DNA of 44,480 nt. Source: Mogibacterium sp. GTDB taxonomy: Bacteria; Bacillota; Clostridia; Peptostreptococcales; Anaerovoracaceae. Shown here in pieces: positions 1-8,153 of this stretch. The stretch is taken from positions 1-44,480 of the forward strand of contig JAEUGJ010000004.1 in assembly GCA_016775335.1 (NCBI GenBank), in the 5' to 3' direction. The translations under genes and the position numbers were made by a program. A model generated the notes under the pieces. That model worked only from the letters and a program-made list of their open reading frames with translations, made no database searches and was not told the origin of the DNA. Position 1 is the first letter of the stretch; each line of letters opens with the position of its first letter.

Positions 1-344
1 GCCTTATTCCTTCGTCGGGTCACGCCAACACGATCCGGTTTTTCCCGACTTCCCGGCGCCCTTGTTGGCGCCTTGTGCACCGCAAGGCCTTATTTCTTCG
101 TCGGGTCACACCAACACGGTCCGGCTTCTCCCGGCCTGCTGGCGCCCTTGTTGGCGCCTTATTCCCCGCAAGGTCTTATCCCTTCGTCGAGCCACGCCAA
201 CACGGTCCGGTTTTTCCCGGCCTGCCGGCGCCCTTGTTGGCGCCTTGTTCCCCGCAAGGCCTTATTCCTTCGTCGAGTCACGCTAACATGGCCCGGATTT
301 TCCCGGCCTGCCGGCGCCCTTGTTGGCGCCTTATTCCCCGCAAA
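1..344. repeat. 86-bp tandem repeat array, four units
   Basis: Four head-to-tail units start at 1, 87, 173 and 259, each exactly 86 bp, differing at a few positions each. Every unit contains GTTGGCGCC and, after an AAGGCCTTA core, a CACGCCAAC arm, so neighbouring units define roughly 53-bp imperfect palindromes joined by a linker of about 30 bp with its own CCGG-rich inverted repeat. The same palindrome recurs singly at 6194, 14821, 14907, 32247 and 44068. Because 86 is not a multiple of 3, the open frames across it shift register from unit to unit; I see no protein here. The array runs off the left edge of the window, so its full length is unknown. Confidence 0.9.
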
Positions 345-436
345 GAAAAACCTGCATCCGGTCAGCAATCTTGGCTTGCCGATGGGGCTCGCGGAGCCCC
401 ATCGGCAAGCGGTTGCTGACCGGATGCAGGTTTTTT
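345..436 (-). terminator. Long palindrome acting as terminator of the SulP gene
   Basis: An almost perfect inverted repeat of about 42 bp per arm around a 3-base centre (GCG near 406-408). It is flanked by A5 on the left and T6 on the right, so on either strand the stem is followed by a U tract. It begins right at the SulP stop codon (435-437), so it is the natural terminator of that operon. The outer sequence, AACCTGCATCCGG then AGCAA, is shared with a larger palindrome at 43874-44027, which suggests a dispersed element recruited as a terminator. Confidence 0.8.
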
Positions 437-2456
437 ATCCCGCCGGATGATGCAGGTGCTCTTCCAGACTTTCCTCCACCTCGTGCTGAAGTTCCTCGAT
501 GCCGTGCGGGTCCCGGTGCATTTCCCGGGACTCCTCTGCCAGCCGGTGCAGCACCTCCGCCACATGGTGCAGGATTTCCCGGTCGTTCACCTCGTCCCAG
601 TTTCCCGCCGCTTGTTTTCTCAGGTTCCGGAGCATTTGGTGCTCATCGAAGGTACCCAGCGCCACGATGGTTTCCGCAATTTCCTCTGCCGCCTCAATCA
701 GCTTTCCGTTGGCGGCTTCCCCGAAGGTCCATTCGTATTCCGCCACCTTCTCGTCGATGTACGGAATCTGAATCCGCTGCTCATCCCCTTCGTGAGCCAC
801 AATCGGGTACGGGCGCACCAGCCCGCATTCCGCCAAAGCATCCTCCACGTGGCGGCGGCACATGCCCGCCTCCAAGAGTTTTTCGTCGTCGTATTTGTAC
901 AGGAGGTCGTTCACCACGCCGGGATGCTCCGTCATGTAGAATCGAACTCCCTTCTTCTCCAGGTTTCGGTAAATCACCGGCAGCCGCTCCGCCGCCGTGA
1001 TATCGATGCTGCCGATGCCCCTTCCGTCCACGATGACCTGTCGGATATCCGGCGTCACCGCCCGCTCGATGTCCTCCTGAAAGGTGCCCACGTTAGCGAA
1101 GAACAGGGTCCCGCTGAACCGGTAGATGACCGTGTGTTGGATTCGCCGGGCATTTCGGTTCCGATCCAAGGCGTAGAATCCATCCTTTCCCGGAATGCAG
1201 CCCAGGTACGCCCGCGGCGGAACCACCGCCCGAACGAACACGTCGATAAAGGACAGGATGACGCCGATCACAACCCCGTAGATGGTGCCCAGAAGCAGCA
1301 CGCCTAAGAATGCCGCCATAAAAATAATAAATTCCGCCCGATTGGTCTTCCGGAGTTTTGCCGCAAGATCGAATTCCAGGATGCCCATCAAGGCGCAGAT
1401 GACGATGGCGCAAAGAATCGGCACCGGAAGGTATCCGATAAAACCCGTGCAAAACAAGAGAATCAGCACCATGGTTCCCGATGCCACCAGGGACATCATC
1501 TGGGATTTGGCACCGAACTGGGCAGCGATTCCCGTTCGGGACACGCTGCCGTTCATCGGACAGCAGCCGGTAAATGCCGCCACCAAATTGCCCAGCATGT
1601 AGGCCCACAGTTCCCGGTCGTTGTTCACCTTGTAATTGTTCTTCATGGCAAAATTATTGGTGGCCAGAAGGGTTTCCGCCACAATTACCAGGGCGATGGT
1701 CATGCTGGCCAGCACCATGTGCCGATCCACGCTCATCAGGATGCCCCAATCCGGAAGGGAGAAAGACGGAAGCCCCGGCTCCACCGGCGGCAGCATCGTG
1801 ACGCCGTATTTTTTTAGCGGAAGGAAATAGGACATCAGCGCTCCGGCAAACATCAAGATTACCGGCATCGGAATTCTAGGCCAACGCTTTCCGCAGAAGC
1901 GGATGAGAGCAATAGCGCCCATCCCCAGAAGGAAGGACAGCAGGTTGAAGTGCTGCATCGCTTCCCGGAGGATGTGGTGCACCAGCTCGAACAGCTCTCC
2001 GGTGGAAGCCGTCCCGCCGAAGAGTTTCGGCACTTGCATCAAAATAATTTCACAGCCGATGCCGCTGATAAAACCGCCCATAACCGGGGTGGAGATGAAG
2101 TTGGTGAAGCGTCCCGCCCGAAGCAGTGCGAACAGCAGGAGCCACAGGGTGACCATCAGTGTCACCACCGGCACGAAGGCCATGGCTTCCTTGGTGCCCG
2201 CCGTGATTCCGAAGGTGGCCAGCATTCCCCCCACCAGTGCGGCCGGTGCGGCATCGACGCCGAAGACGAACTGCGGCGAGGAGGAGCACAATCCGAAAAG
2301 GAGAATCGGCAGAACCGATCCGTACAATCCGTAGATGGCCGGCAGTCCGGCAATCTGGGAGTATCCCATGGATATCGGGATGGATACCAGCGCAATAATG
2401 ATTCCCGCCGGAATATCCTTCCGGAGATTCGTCCGGTTGTAGTTTTTTAGGAACAT
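435..2456 (-). CDS. SulP family anion transporter with STAS domain
   Basis: A 673-residue membrane transporter of the SulP (SLC26-like) family, which moves sulfate, bicarbonate or related anions across the cell membrane. About 12 hydrophobic segments fill residues 10-415. They are followed by a STAS domain near 440-530 (FSGTLFFANV, then VIVDGRGIGSID), the usual regulatory module. A charged, His- and Glu-rich tail of about 140 residues after the STAS domain is longer than in most family members; its role is unknown. An ATG lies 27 bases further upstream, but AAGGAGGT stands immediately before the ATG at 2456, so I take the later start. It is last in a likely operon after the cysteine desulfidase-like gene (46-bp gap). 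Sulfate import would fit that sulfur-linked neighbour, but the substrate is not readable from the sequence. Confidence 0.9.
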   Translation of the reverse strand: MFLKNYNRTNLRKDIPAGIIIALVSIPISMGYSQIAGLPAIYGLYGSVLPILLFGLCSSSPQFVFGVDAAPAALVGGMLATFGITAGTKEAMAFVPVVTLMVTLWLLLFALLRAGRFTNFISTPVMGGFISGIGCEIILMQVPKLFGGTASTGELFELVHHILREAMQHFNLLSFLLGMGAIALIRFCGKRWPRIPMPVILMFAGALMSYFLPLKKYGVTMLPPVEPGLPSFSLPDWGILMSVDRHMVLASMTIALVIVAETLLATNNFAMKNNYKVNNDRELWAYMLGNLVAAFTGCCPMNGSVSRTGIAAQFGAKSQMMSLVASGTMVLILLFCTGFIGYLPVPILCAIVICALMGILEFDLAAKLRKTNRAEFIIFMAAFLGVLLLGTIYGVVIGVILSFIDVFVRAVVPPRAYLGCIPGKDGFYALDRNRNARRIQHTVIYRFSGTLFFANVGTFQEDIERAVTPDIRQVIVDGRGIGSIDITAAERLPVIYRNLEKKGVRFYMTEHPGVVNDLLYKYDDEKLLEAGMCRRHVEDALAECGLVRPYPIVAHEGDEQRIQIPYIDEKVAEYEWTFGEAANGKLIEAAEEIAETIVALGTFDEHQMLRNLRKQAAGNWDEVNDREILHHVAEVLHRLAEESREMHRDPHGIEELQHEVEESLEEHLHHPAG

Positions 2457-2502
2457 ATCCACCTCCTTTTCGGCTTCTTCCATTAGTTTTTCAGGGTTCG
2501 TT

Positions 2503-3780
2503 CTATTCGTCGATCATCATTTTGATGATTTCTTCATTGGTCTCCCGCATGCCGTCTCTTCCCAGGCGGCCGACGTTGTGAATGGTGGCCTCAATTCCCC
2601 GGGTGACGATTCCGTCTCCCGCATAGAATTCCTGCCCGTTCAGATACATGTTGTATCCCAGGATTCCCGCATCCACGGCGGATGCGATTTTGGCCGCGCA
2701 GGAGGCCTTGGCGCCGTCACAGATGATGCCGGACACGATGGCCAGCGCATTCACTACGGTGTGAATCACTTCCTTGTAACCGCCGCCGCAGAGATAAGCG
2801 ATTCCCGCACCGGCTGCCGCTCCGGCACTTACCGCACCGCAATAGGCCGAGAGCCGGCCGATTCCGGTTTTCTGGTGGATGGCAATCAGGTTGGACAGCG
2901 CCAGCGCCCGGTAGGTCTGCTCTTCCGTCGCCTTCCGCCCCTTGGCGTATTCCAGTACCGGAAGGGAGCAGGTCATTCCCTGATTTCCGCTTCCCGCATT
3001 GATGATGACCGGAAGCTCACAGCCGTTCATCCGGGCATCGGAACCCGCCGCCGCCATGGCTTTCGCTCGGGTGCGCACGTCCGTTCCGTAGGAGGCCAAA
3101 AGCACGCTTCCGATGTTGGCGCCGTAGTCTCCCGCCAGACCTTCCTTGGCAATCGCCGTGTTGTATTCAATCTGCCGGCCGATGACCTCTCGGATATCCT
3201 CCACGTCCACGGTGGTGGCAAAATCCCAGATGGACTGCACGTCCAGCAGGGTCCGGTCCGTCAGCCCCTCTTCCGAGTCCGCCTCCACCGGTACGTAATG
3301 GAGAATTTCTCCGTTTTTTTCAATGCGCACGATGTTGGTGTGGTAGTTGGCAATTCGAACCTTGGCGGAATCTCCTCCCGCAAAAACATCCACGATGATG
3401 TCGAACACGCATCCGTTGTCCACGTGCTCCACCGTAAATTCCGTCTGTCCCAGGTATGCCGCAATCTCCGCCGCCTGCTCTTCCGACACGTCGGCAATCA
3501 CTTCCAGTTCCCGGGAGGCGTCGCCTGCCACGATGCCGGCGGAAGCCGCTGCCGGGATGCCCTTCAGATGATTGGTGTGGGGCACAATCACGCTCTTCAC
3601 GTTCTTGATAATGCTGCCGCTGGCGCCGATGCGCACCCGCTCCGGCATTTTTCCCAGCACTTCCCGGGCTTTGGCCGCCGCGTAGGCCAGGGCAATCGGT
3701 TCCGTGCAGCCCATGGCCGGAACCAGCTCTTCCTTCAGAATCTGCACATAGGCCTGATACTTAATATCTTCTCTGTTCAT
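2503..3780 (-). CDS. L-cysteine desulfidase-like protein (UPF0597/CyuA family)
   Basis: A 425-residue cytoplasmic protein of the UPF0597/serine dehydratase-alpha-like family. Studied members (archaeal L-cysteine desulfidase, E. coli CyuA) break L-cysteine into pyruvate, ammonia and sulfide using a [4Fe-4S] cluster. Cys25 in the motif MGCTEP, Cys314, Cys354 and Cys361 have the same mutual spacing (40 and 7 residues for the last three) as the cluster ligands of the archaeal enzyme, so the cluster is probably intact. Glycine-rich NAGSGNQG near 261-268 is typical of the family. It sits between a thioesterase (40-bp gap) and a SulP transporter (46-bp gap). The SD is weak (GGTGA), suggesting coupling to upstream translation or low expression. 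Serine dehydratase activity is a possible alternative. Confidence 0.88.
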   Translation of the reverse strand: MNREDIKYQAYVQILKEELVPAMGCTEPIALAYAAAKAREVLGKMPERVRIGASGSIIKNVKSVIVPHTNHLKGIPAAASAGIVAGDASRELEVIADVSEEQAAEIAAYLGQTEFTVEHVDNGCVFDIIVDVFAGGDSAKVRIANYHTNIVRIEKNGEILHYVPVEADSEEGLTDRTLLDVQSIWDFATTVDVEDIREVIGRQIEYNTAIAKEGLAGDYGANIGSVLLASYGTDVRTRAKAMAAAGSDARMNGCELPVIINAGSGNQGMTCSLPVLEYAKGRKATEEQTYRALALSNLIAIHQKTGIGRLSAYCGAVSAGAAAGAGIAYLCGGGYKEVIHTVVNALAIVSGIICDGAKASCAAKIASAVDAGILGYNMYLNGQEFYAGDGIVTRGIEATIHNVGRLGRDGMRETNEEIIKMMIDE

Positions 3781-3820
3781 TGTAATTCACCATTAATCTT
3801 TACCTTATAGCCATAACCTT

Positions 3821-4234
3821 CTATTCGTTCACGATTGGGAACTTCAGCTGCATCATGGAGAAAGTTCCCTTGCACAGCAGCGTGTCCGCGTCGTCGAATA
3901 CTTCCAGATCGAATACCATGATCCGCTTTCCGTGCTTGACTTCCTTTGCCACCGCCCGCAGCTTGCTGCAGTTCAGTGCCGGTCGCAGATAATAAAAGGA
4001 AGTGTCCACGGTTGTCGTCTTATACTGATAGGAAGCGGCCGCCGCACCGCAGGTGGTATCGCACAGGGTGAACAGCATTCCGCCGTGCACCGAGGATGCG
4101 CCGTTGGTCATATAGTCCTGCACCGGTACCTCTGCGGTGGCATATCCTTCCCGAATCTCCGTAATTACCACACCCAGCTTGTTGGGAAACGGATTCTTGT
4201 GGTTTAAGTAATCCCTTATTTCTTCGTATGTCAT
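3821..4234 (-). CDS. PaaI/YiiD-type hotdog thioesterase
   Basis: A 137-residue single-domain hotdog protein that probably hydrolyses acyl-CoA thioesters in the cytoplasm. The motif SSVHGGMLFTLCDTTCGAAA at about residues 47-66 is the PaaI-type active-site helix, with the HGG turn and the Asp of the catalytic helix. The following strand (TVDTSFYYLRPAL) matches the family. Length is typical. AAAGGAG lies 7 bases before the ATG. The gene sits in the DUF445-thioesterase-desulfidase-SulP cluster with gaps of about 40 bp on both sides. The actual acyl substrate cannot be told. Confidence 0.9.
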   Translation of the reverse strand: MTYEEIRDYLNHKNPFPNKLGVVITEIREGYATAEVPVQDYMTNGASSVHGGMLFTLCDTTCGAAAASYQYKTTTVDTSFYYLRPALNCSKLRAVAKEVKHGKRIMVFDLEVFDDADTLLCKGTFSMMQLKFPIVNE

Positions 4235-4272
4235 TTTCGGTCTCCTTTATCCGTGTCGTTTTTCTTTTTTTA

Positions 4273-5151
4273 TTAGAAGAGCAAATTCAAACATCCCAGA
4301 ATCAGTCCGATCAGCGCGCCCAGATTGACGATCAGGTTCAGTTCGCGTTTCATCACGGAAAGCACCAGTTCCTCCAGCTGCTCGTTGGACATGTCGTTGA
4401 CCTTCTCCTCGATCATTCCGGATACGTTGATGCGGTCCAGCAGTGCCGGCACCGCGGATTTTACCGCACCGCGATACGCCTTTCGCAGAATCCGCTCCAC
4501 GCGCTCGTCGGAATATCCCGCTTCAAAGGCGATTTCCGACAGGGAGTCGCTGCTCCAGGTGTCCATCTGGCTGCGAACCATGCGGTCCAGGAACTCCGGC
4601 CCTTTGGCATCGATTTCGTTCCGGATTCCGGCCTCCACCATCTCCTTCGCCGATTCCACGAAACTGTCGGTGATGAACATGCCCAGCATGCCGCCTCGGA
4701 ACTGGTCCACCAGCTTGTCAATGGCAGTGTCGGAAACCGCCCGAATGGTGTCCCCGCTGCGCAGACTCTGCAGAAGCTGTTGGGACAGGATTTCACTCAG
4801 CCGGTCCAGCCCTTTCTCGTATTTCTCTTCGGATCCCAGAACGCTGATGCCCAGATCCTCAATGGGACGGTCCATCCCCCGCACCAGCTGCGCCACCGCG
4901 TTGTCCTCCGCTTCCCCGGAAAGGAACTGAGCGGAAATGGTCTCTTCGCCGAAGAATGTGTTTTCCACCACTTCACCGATGGCTTTTGCCAGCCGCGGCT
5001 TGTTTTTCGGGATAGCCCCCGGGGTGAATGGCAGCGTGCGCCCCAGCACCTTGATTTCGTTTCTCGGCCGGAAAAGCATTTTCACGGCGATGTAGTTCGT
5101 GCAGTATCCGATTACAGCGCCGATCAGCGGCGGTATAATGTAATGCCACAT
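4273..5151 (-). CDS. DUF445 family membrane-anchored protein
   Basis: A 292-residue protein matching the DUF445 (YheB-like) family, whose function is not established. It begins with a hydrophobic segment containing GAVIGYCTNYIAVKMLFRP, the most conserved stretch of the family, followed by PFTPGAIPKNK. A long, mostly helical charged middle part follows, and the last 20 residues form a second membrane segment (NLIVNLGALIGLILGCLNLL). Both ends are therefore likely in the membrane with the body on one side. The SD ATAGGAG precedes the ATG. A TTGAAA/TATTAT promoter lies just upstream, making this the first gene of the four-gene cluster. Confidence 0.85.
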   Translation of the reverse strand: MWHYIIPPLIGAVIGYCTNYIAVKMLFRPRNEIKVLGRTLPFTPGAIPKNKPRLAKAIGEVVENTFFGEETISAQFLSGEAEDNAVAQLVRGMDRPIEDLGISVLGSEEKYEKGLDRLSEILSQQLLQSLRSGDTIRAVSDTAIDKLVDQFRGGMLGMFITDSFVESAKEMVEAGIRNEIDAKGPEFLDRMVRSQMDTWSSDSLSEIAFEAGYSDERVERILRKAYRGAVKSAVPALLDRINVSGMIEEKVNDMSNEQLEELVLSVMKRELNLIVNLGALIGLILGCLNLLF

Positions 5152-5187
5152 AATATACTCCTATTCTTTACAAAAATACACCTAAGT

Positions 5188-5216
5188 ATAATACTCCATG
5201 AGGTGCAGAATTTCAA
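5188..5216 (-). promoter_or_regulatory. Sigma-A-like promoter for the DUF445 operon
   Basis: Read on the minus strand, TTGAAA (5211-5216) and TATTAT (5188-5193) are separated by 17 bases. The predicted transcript starts around 5180 and leads into the DUF445 start at 5151. It lies in the short gap after the EamA stop codon. Confidence 0.6.
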
Positions 5217-5239
5217 TTGGCAATCTCCTCAGTGCCTCA

Positions 5240-6121
5240 TCACAGGTTCAGCAGCACAATTGCCCCCATGGATAAAACCATTCCGATATAATCCCGGCGG
5301 GTCAGTTTCTCGTGTAGCACCGTCCAATTGATGCAGTTGATGAACAGCGCCACGCCCAGCCCGAACACAATGTAGGAAATAAATGCCGGAATGTCGTAAA
5401 TCGCCCGAATCAGGAATTTGGTGGACAGGTAGTTGGAGATTCCCAGAAGCATTCCGCACACCAGGTCCACCCGATTCATGTGCTCGTGGCTGAAGAAGTA
5501 CGCCAGGATACACAGAACCAACGCCATCGCAAAGGTGATAGAAATGAAGAAGTCTTCCAGTTCATGAGGACAGAAGGCTTCGAACACCTTGGACATGGTA
5601 TCCGCCATTCCACTGCACACCAGCATGGGAATCAGCAGCCACCGGTAGGAATTGCCCTCTGCGGACGATGCGCCAATCGCCCGGCATCTCTTGCCGACAG
5701 CAAATCCGCCGGTTGGAATGGAAACCACCGTCAGAGATGCCACCGCCAGAATCACGCCGCCCCACTGGGTGCTTCCCGGATACTCCCGAAAAAGCACGAT
5801 AGACAGCAGCACCGGAATCAGAAGGCCCATATGGCTCATGGAGGCGGACACCGTCGCTCCGTTTTTCCGAATGCTCAGCTGCAGAAAAAGAAAGGCCGAC
5901 ACGTAAAAGAATCCGTTCACCATTCCCAGGAGCGGCGTCGTTCCCATCCGGTGAAAATCCAGATGGGCAATTTCTTTCACCACAAGTGTCCCTCCGAAAA
6001 TCACCGCCATCACATAATTCATCAGTAGCAGTGCTACCCGGTTCTCGCTGCGCTTCTCGTGGAATTTCATAATCAGCGAATTTCCGCTGCTGCAGATTAT
6101 CGCCAGAATCAGATTTATCAT
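5240..6121 (-). CDS. EamA/DMT family transporter
   Basis: A 293-residue integral membrane protein with about ten hydrophobic helices arranged as two five-helix halves, the pattern of the drug/metabolite transporter (EamA) superfamily. The first half ends with SMSHMGLLIPVLLSIVLFREYPGS and the second with FINCINWTVLHEKLTRRDYIGM, the two equivalent EamA signature stretches just before the last helix of each half. The substrate is unknown. TTTGGAGG stands 6 bases before the ATG. A TATAAT box lies at 6176-6181. Confidence 0.85.
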   Translation of the reverse strand: MINLILAIICSSGNSLIMKFHEKRSENRVALLLMNYVMAVIFGGTLVVKEIAHLDFHRMGTTPLLGMVNGFFYVSAFLFLQLSIRKNGATVSASMSHMGLLIPVLLSIVLFREYPGSTQWGGVILAVASLTVVSIPTGGFAVGKRCRAIGASSAEGNSYRWLLIPMLVCSGMADTMSKVFEAFCPHELEDFFISITFAMALVLCILAYFFSHEHMNRVDLVCGMLLGISNYLSTKFLIRAIYDIPAFISYIVFGLGVALFINCINWTVLHEKLTRRDYIGMVLSMGAIVLLNL

Positions 6122-6175
6122 GAGGTTCCTCCAAATTGAATTTATCTTGTCATCGCTTCAATCACAATCCAGTTC

Positions 6176-6181
6176 ATTATA
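6176..6181 (-). promoter_or_regulatory. Probable -10 box for the EamA gene
   Basis: TATAAT on the minus strand, about 55 bases before the start codon at 6121. No good -35 hexamer is visible; the upstream region enters the repeat at 6194. Confidence 0.4.
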
Positions 6182-6193
6182 CACTTTTGTGAA

Positions 6194-6280
6194 GTTGGCG
6201 TCGACCTCTCGGCAAGGCCTTATTCCTCCGTCGGGTCACGCCAACATGGTCCGGATTTTCCCGGGCTGCCGGCGCCCTTG
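6194..6280. repeat. Single copy of the GTTGGCG/CGCCAAC element plus linker
   Basis: GTTGGCG at 6194-6200 and CGCCAAC at 6239-6245 are the arms, with the same AAGGCCTTA core as the array at 1-344. The CCGG-rich linker continues to 6280. It is therefore one complete unit of the array, about 6 kb away, directly next to the tRNA-Gly terminator. Confidence 0.8.
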
Positions 6281-6295
6281 AGCGGTGAAACCATG

Positions 6296-6327
6296 AAAAA
6301 AGGTGGTGCCGCGCACCACCTTTTTTA
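6296..6327 (-). terminator. Terminator after tRNA-Gly
   Basis: AAAAAAGGTGGTG / CACCACCTTTTTT arms around a 5-base loop, with U tracts available on both strands. It lies 15 bases beyond the tRNA-Gly 3' end. Confidence 0.85.
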
Positions 6328-6342
6328 CCTCTTCAATTGCTA

Positions 6343-6416
6343 TGGAGCGGGTGAAGGGAATCGAACCCTCGACGCGAGCTTGGGAAGCTCGAGTTTTGCC
6401 ATTAAACTACACCCGC
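6343..6416 (-). tRNA. tRNA-Gly (anticodon CCC)
   Basis: A complete cloverleaf on the minus strand: acceptor GCGGGTG/CACCCGC, D arm with AATGG loop, anticodon stem CGAGC/GCTCG around loop TTCCCAA (anticodon CCC), and T loop TTCGATT. The 3' CCA is encoded (6343-6345). It reads GGG codons. It has its own promoter and terminator, so it is a single-gene unit. Confidence 0.95.
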
Positions 6417-6431
6417 AAAACTTACCCGTCC

Positions 6432-6480
6432 ATTATACTCCAATTAAGAACAGCCGTCAAACCTTTTGGTTTGACGGCTG
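6432..6480 (-). promoter_or_regulatory. tRNA-Gly promoter inside a perfect hairpin
   Basis: On the minus strand, TTGACG (6455-6460) and TATAAT (6432-6437) are 17 bases apart, 16 bases before the tRNA. The -35 hexamer lies in one arm of a perfect 13-bp inverted repeat (6451-6463 with 6468-6480, TTTT loop). The hairpin could be an operator-like site or the terminator of transcription arriving from either side; its U tracts are poor. Confidence 0.7.
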
Positions 6481-6514
6481 CGCGATTCTAATTAATTCGG
6501 TCACGCTTTCATAC

Positions 6515-6815
6515 GAAATCTCATATGCCTAGAATTTCGAGGACGATTCACGCTTTTTATCATCATTCGACGATTTAGCGTGAATGCAATTCCCGCTTTG
6601 GCGAAAATCTAATTTTGAATTGCCGGATCATCCCTACCGGTTCACGCTAAAAAAGCATTCCCTTCCAAAAAGCGTGAACTTTTTTCCATGCGTTTTTTTG
6701 CACACAAGGAATCATACAAAGAAACTGGAACTAGCCGGAAATCCATTCACGCTAATTTCGGAGATTTGTCGAAATAGCGTGAAGTCGCTTAGGTTTTCTA
6801 GGCATATTTAATTTC
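6515..6815. mobile_element. MITE-like element with terminal inverted repeats and three 40-bp palindromes
   Basis: The ends are inverted repeats: ATATGCCTAGAA (6523-6534) is perfectly inverted at 6796-6807, and matching continues outward to GAAAT, giving 17 of 20 identical positions. Inside are three palindromes of 40 bp each at 6546-6585, 6640-6679 and 6745-6784. All have TTCACGCT and AGCGTGAA arms at the same spacing but different centres. No ORF of note lies inside. A 14-bp direct repeat (TTCTAATTAATTCG) occurs outside on both sides, at 6486-6499 and 6902-6915. The rest of the 6417-6917 gap holds only the tRNA promoter. Confidence 0.5.
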
Positions 6816-6917
6816 TTTTGCGGAAATAATTCTAATTTCCAGAAGAAGCACCTGCCAAATCATCCCATCATTCCATTTCCCCCATAAAAACGTGCCTTCA
6901 TTTCTAATTAATTCGAC

Positions 6918-8153
6918 TTACGCTTCCAGTGCTTCCAGAATCAGCTCTGGCAGCTTGCGGCACTTCGCTTCGGAAATGGAGGCGATGGATACCCGAACGC
7001 CCTTGGTGAACGGTACCACGAAGACATCTGCTTCTTCCAGCTTCTTGCTTACCGCATCCGGATCCTCGCAAGGAACGGAGCAGAAGAATCCGCCGCGGAA
7101 CGGAACCATCTTCAGTCCCACCTTTGCCGCTTCTTCTTCAAAAGCGTGGCCTCTGCTGAGGAGCATGTTCCGGAATCCGGCTCTCTCCTCGTCCACTTTG
7201 GCCAGGAGTTCTGGATTGTTGTAGATCTTTGCGATGACTTCCTGCGGTCCTCTCGGGCAGTTGGACCAGCTTGCCCGTGCGGAGAAGGACAGCACCCGAA
7301 CGAACTCGTCCCGAACTTCTTCGGTCTTTGCCAGGCAGATGGTTGCCGCGCAGCGGCATCCGTAGAAGGTGAAGGTTTTGGATGCGCTGTATGCCAGCAT
7401 CGGCAGGATGTTGCTGTTCAGCTCCTCCAGTTTTGGCAGGAAGGAACGAACTTCTTTCTCATCACCGGCGAAATCAATGTATGCCACGTCCGCAACCAGT
7501 GCCACCTTCTTGGCCGGATCGGTGCTGTTCAGCACGCGAATCACGCCGTCCCAGTCTTCGTCGGACAGGGAATATCCCGTCGGGTTGTTGGCCGGGGTGT
7601 TGATGATGATTACCAGGCGGTCCTGAATCCGCAGCAGTTTATTTACCTTGTATTCGAAGTCTTCCAGGTTGAAGTTGCCTTCTGCATCGAACATATCGAA
7701 GGTCTCTTCATCCCGGCCCATCTCCATGGCGATGTTCTTGTACGTGGTCCAGTGCCAGTCATGGGTCAGGAACTTATCTCCCGGGCAGGAATAGTTGGCA
7801 ATGGCATTTCGCAGAGAACCGGTACCGCCCGGCGATGCCACAACGCCCACATACCCCTTCGGCTGATAGTCGCCCAGAGCTGCTTTTACAATGGCCTCCT
7901 TAAATGCCGGCGTTCCGGCAATCGGTGCGTACTCCGCGTACTCCGCCGGGGTGAGGGCTTTCACCGCTTCGTCCACCGACGAAAGCACGATCAGCTTTCC
8001 TTCGTCGTCCAACAGGGCACCGATGGTGGCGTTGATTACGTTCTCTTTGCCCTTTGCGGCGATGGCCGCCTTCGCTCTTCCGCTGATTCCGAAGATCTTG
8101 TCCTCTTTCGGAACCGTTCTTCCGTTATACGCTGCAAAACTCGTGTCTGCCAT
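6918..8153 (-). CDS. Class I/II PLP-dependent aminotransferase (second half of the fused frame)
   Basis: A 411-residue fold-type I aminotransferase beginning at an internal ATG preceded by AAGGGAG at SD distance, which argues that it is also translated by itself. Visible landmarks: the N-terminal YAPIAGTPAFKEAI, the cofactor loop SPGGTGSLRNAI, the Asn-Pro stretch NTPANNPTGYSLS, the Asp of VALVADVAYIDF, and the PLP lysine in SASKTFTFYGCR. The C-terminal arginine region (GVRVSIASIS) is present. It resembles bacterial aromatic or aspartate-type aminotransferases; the amino acid substrate cannot be fixed. No clear terminator follows; the next 100 bp toward the tRNA-Gly are AT-rich and contain the MITE-like element. 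Confidence 0.88.
   Translation of the reverse strand: MADTSFAAYNGRTVPKEDKIFGISGRAKAAIAAKGKENVINATIGALLDDEGKLIVLSSVDEAVKALTPAEYAEYAPIAGTPAFKEAIVKAALGDYQPKGYVGVVASPGGTGSLRNAIANYSCPGDKFLTHDWHWTTYKNIAMEMGRDEETFDMFDAEGNFNLEDFEYKVNKLLRIQDRLVIIINTPANNPTGYSLSDEDWDGVIRVLNSTDPAKKVALVADVAYIDFAGDEKEVRSFLPKLEELNSNILPMLAYSASKTFTFYGCRCAATICLAKTEEVRDEFVRVLSFSARASWSNCPRGPQEVIAKIYNNPELLAKVDEERAGFRNMLLSRGHAFEEEAAKVGLKMVPFRGGFFCSVPCEDPDAVSKKLEEADVFVVPFTKGVRVSIASISEAKCRKLPELILEALEA

Noticed and set aside
1..344. Possible CRISPR array
   Set aside because: The whole 86-bp unit is repeated, including what would be spacers; no short repeat with unique spacers and no cas genes.
6343..6416. tRNA-Gly as an integration (att) site
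   Set aside because: No second copy of the tRNA 3' end and no integrase nearby.
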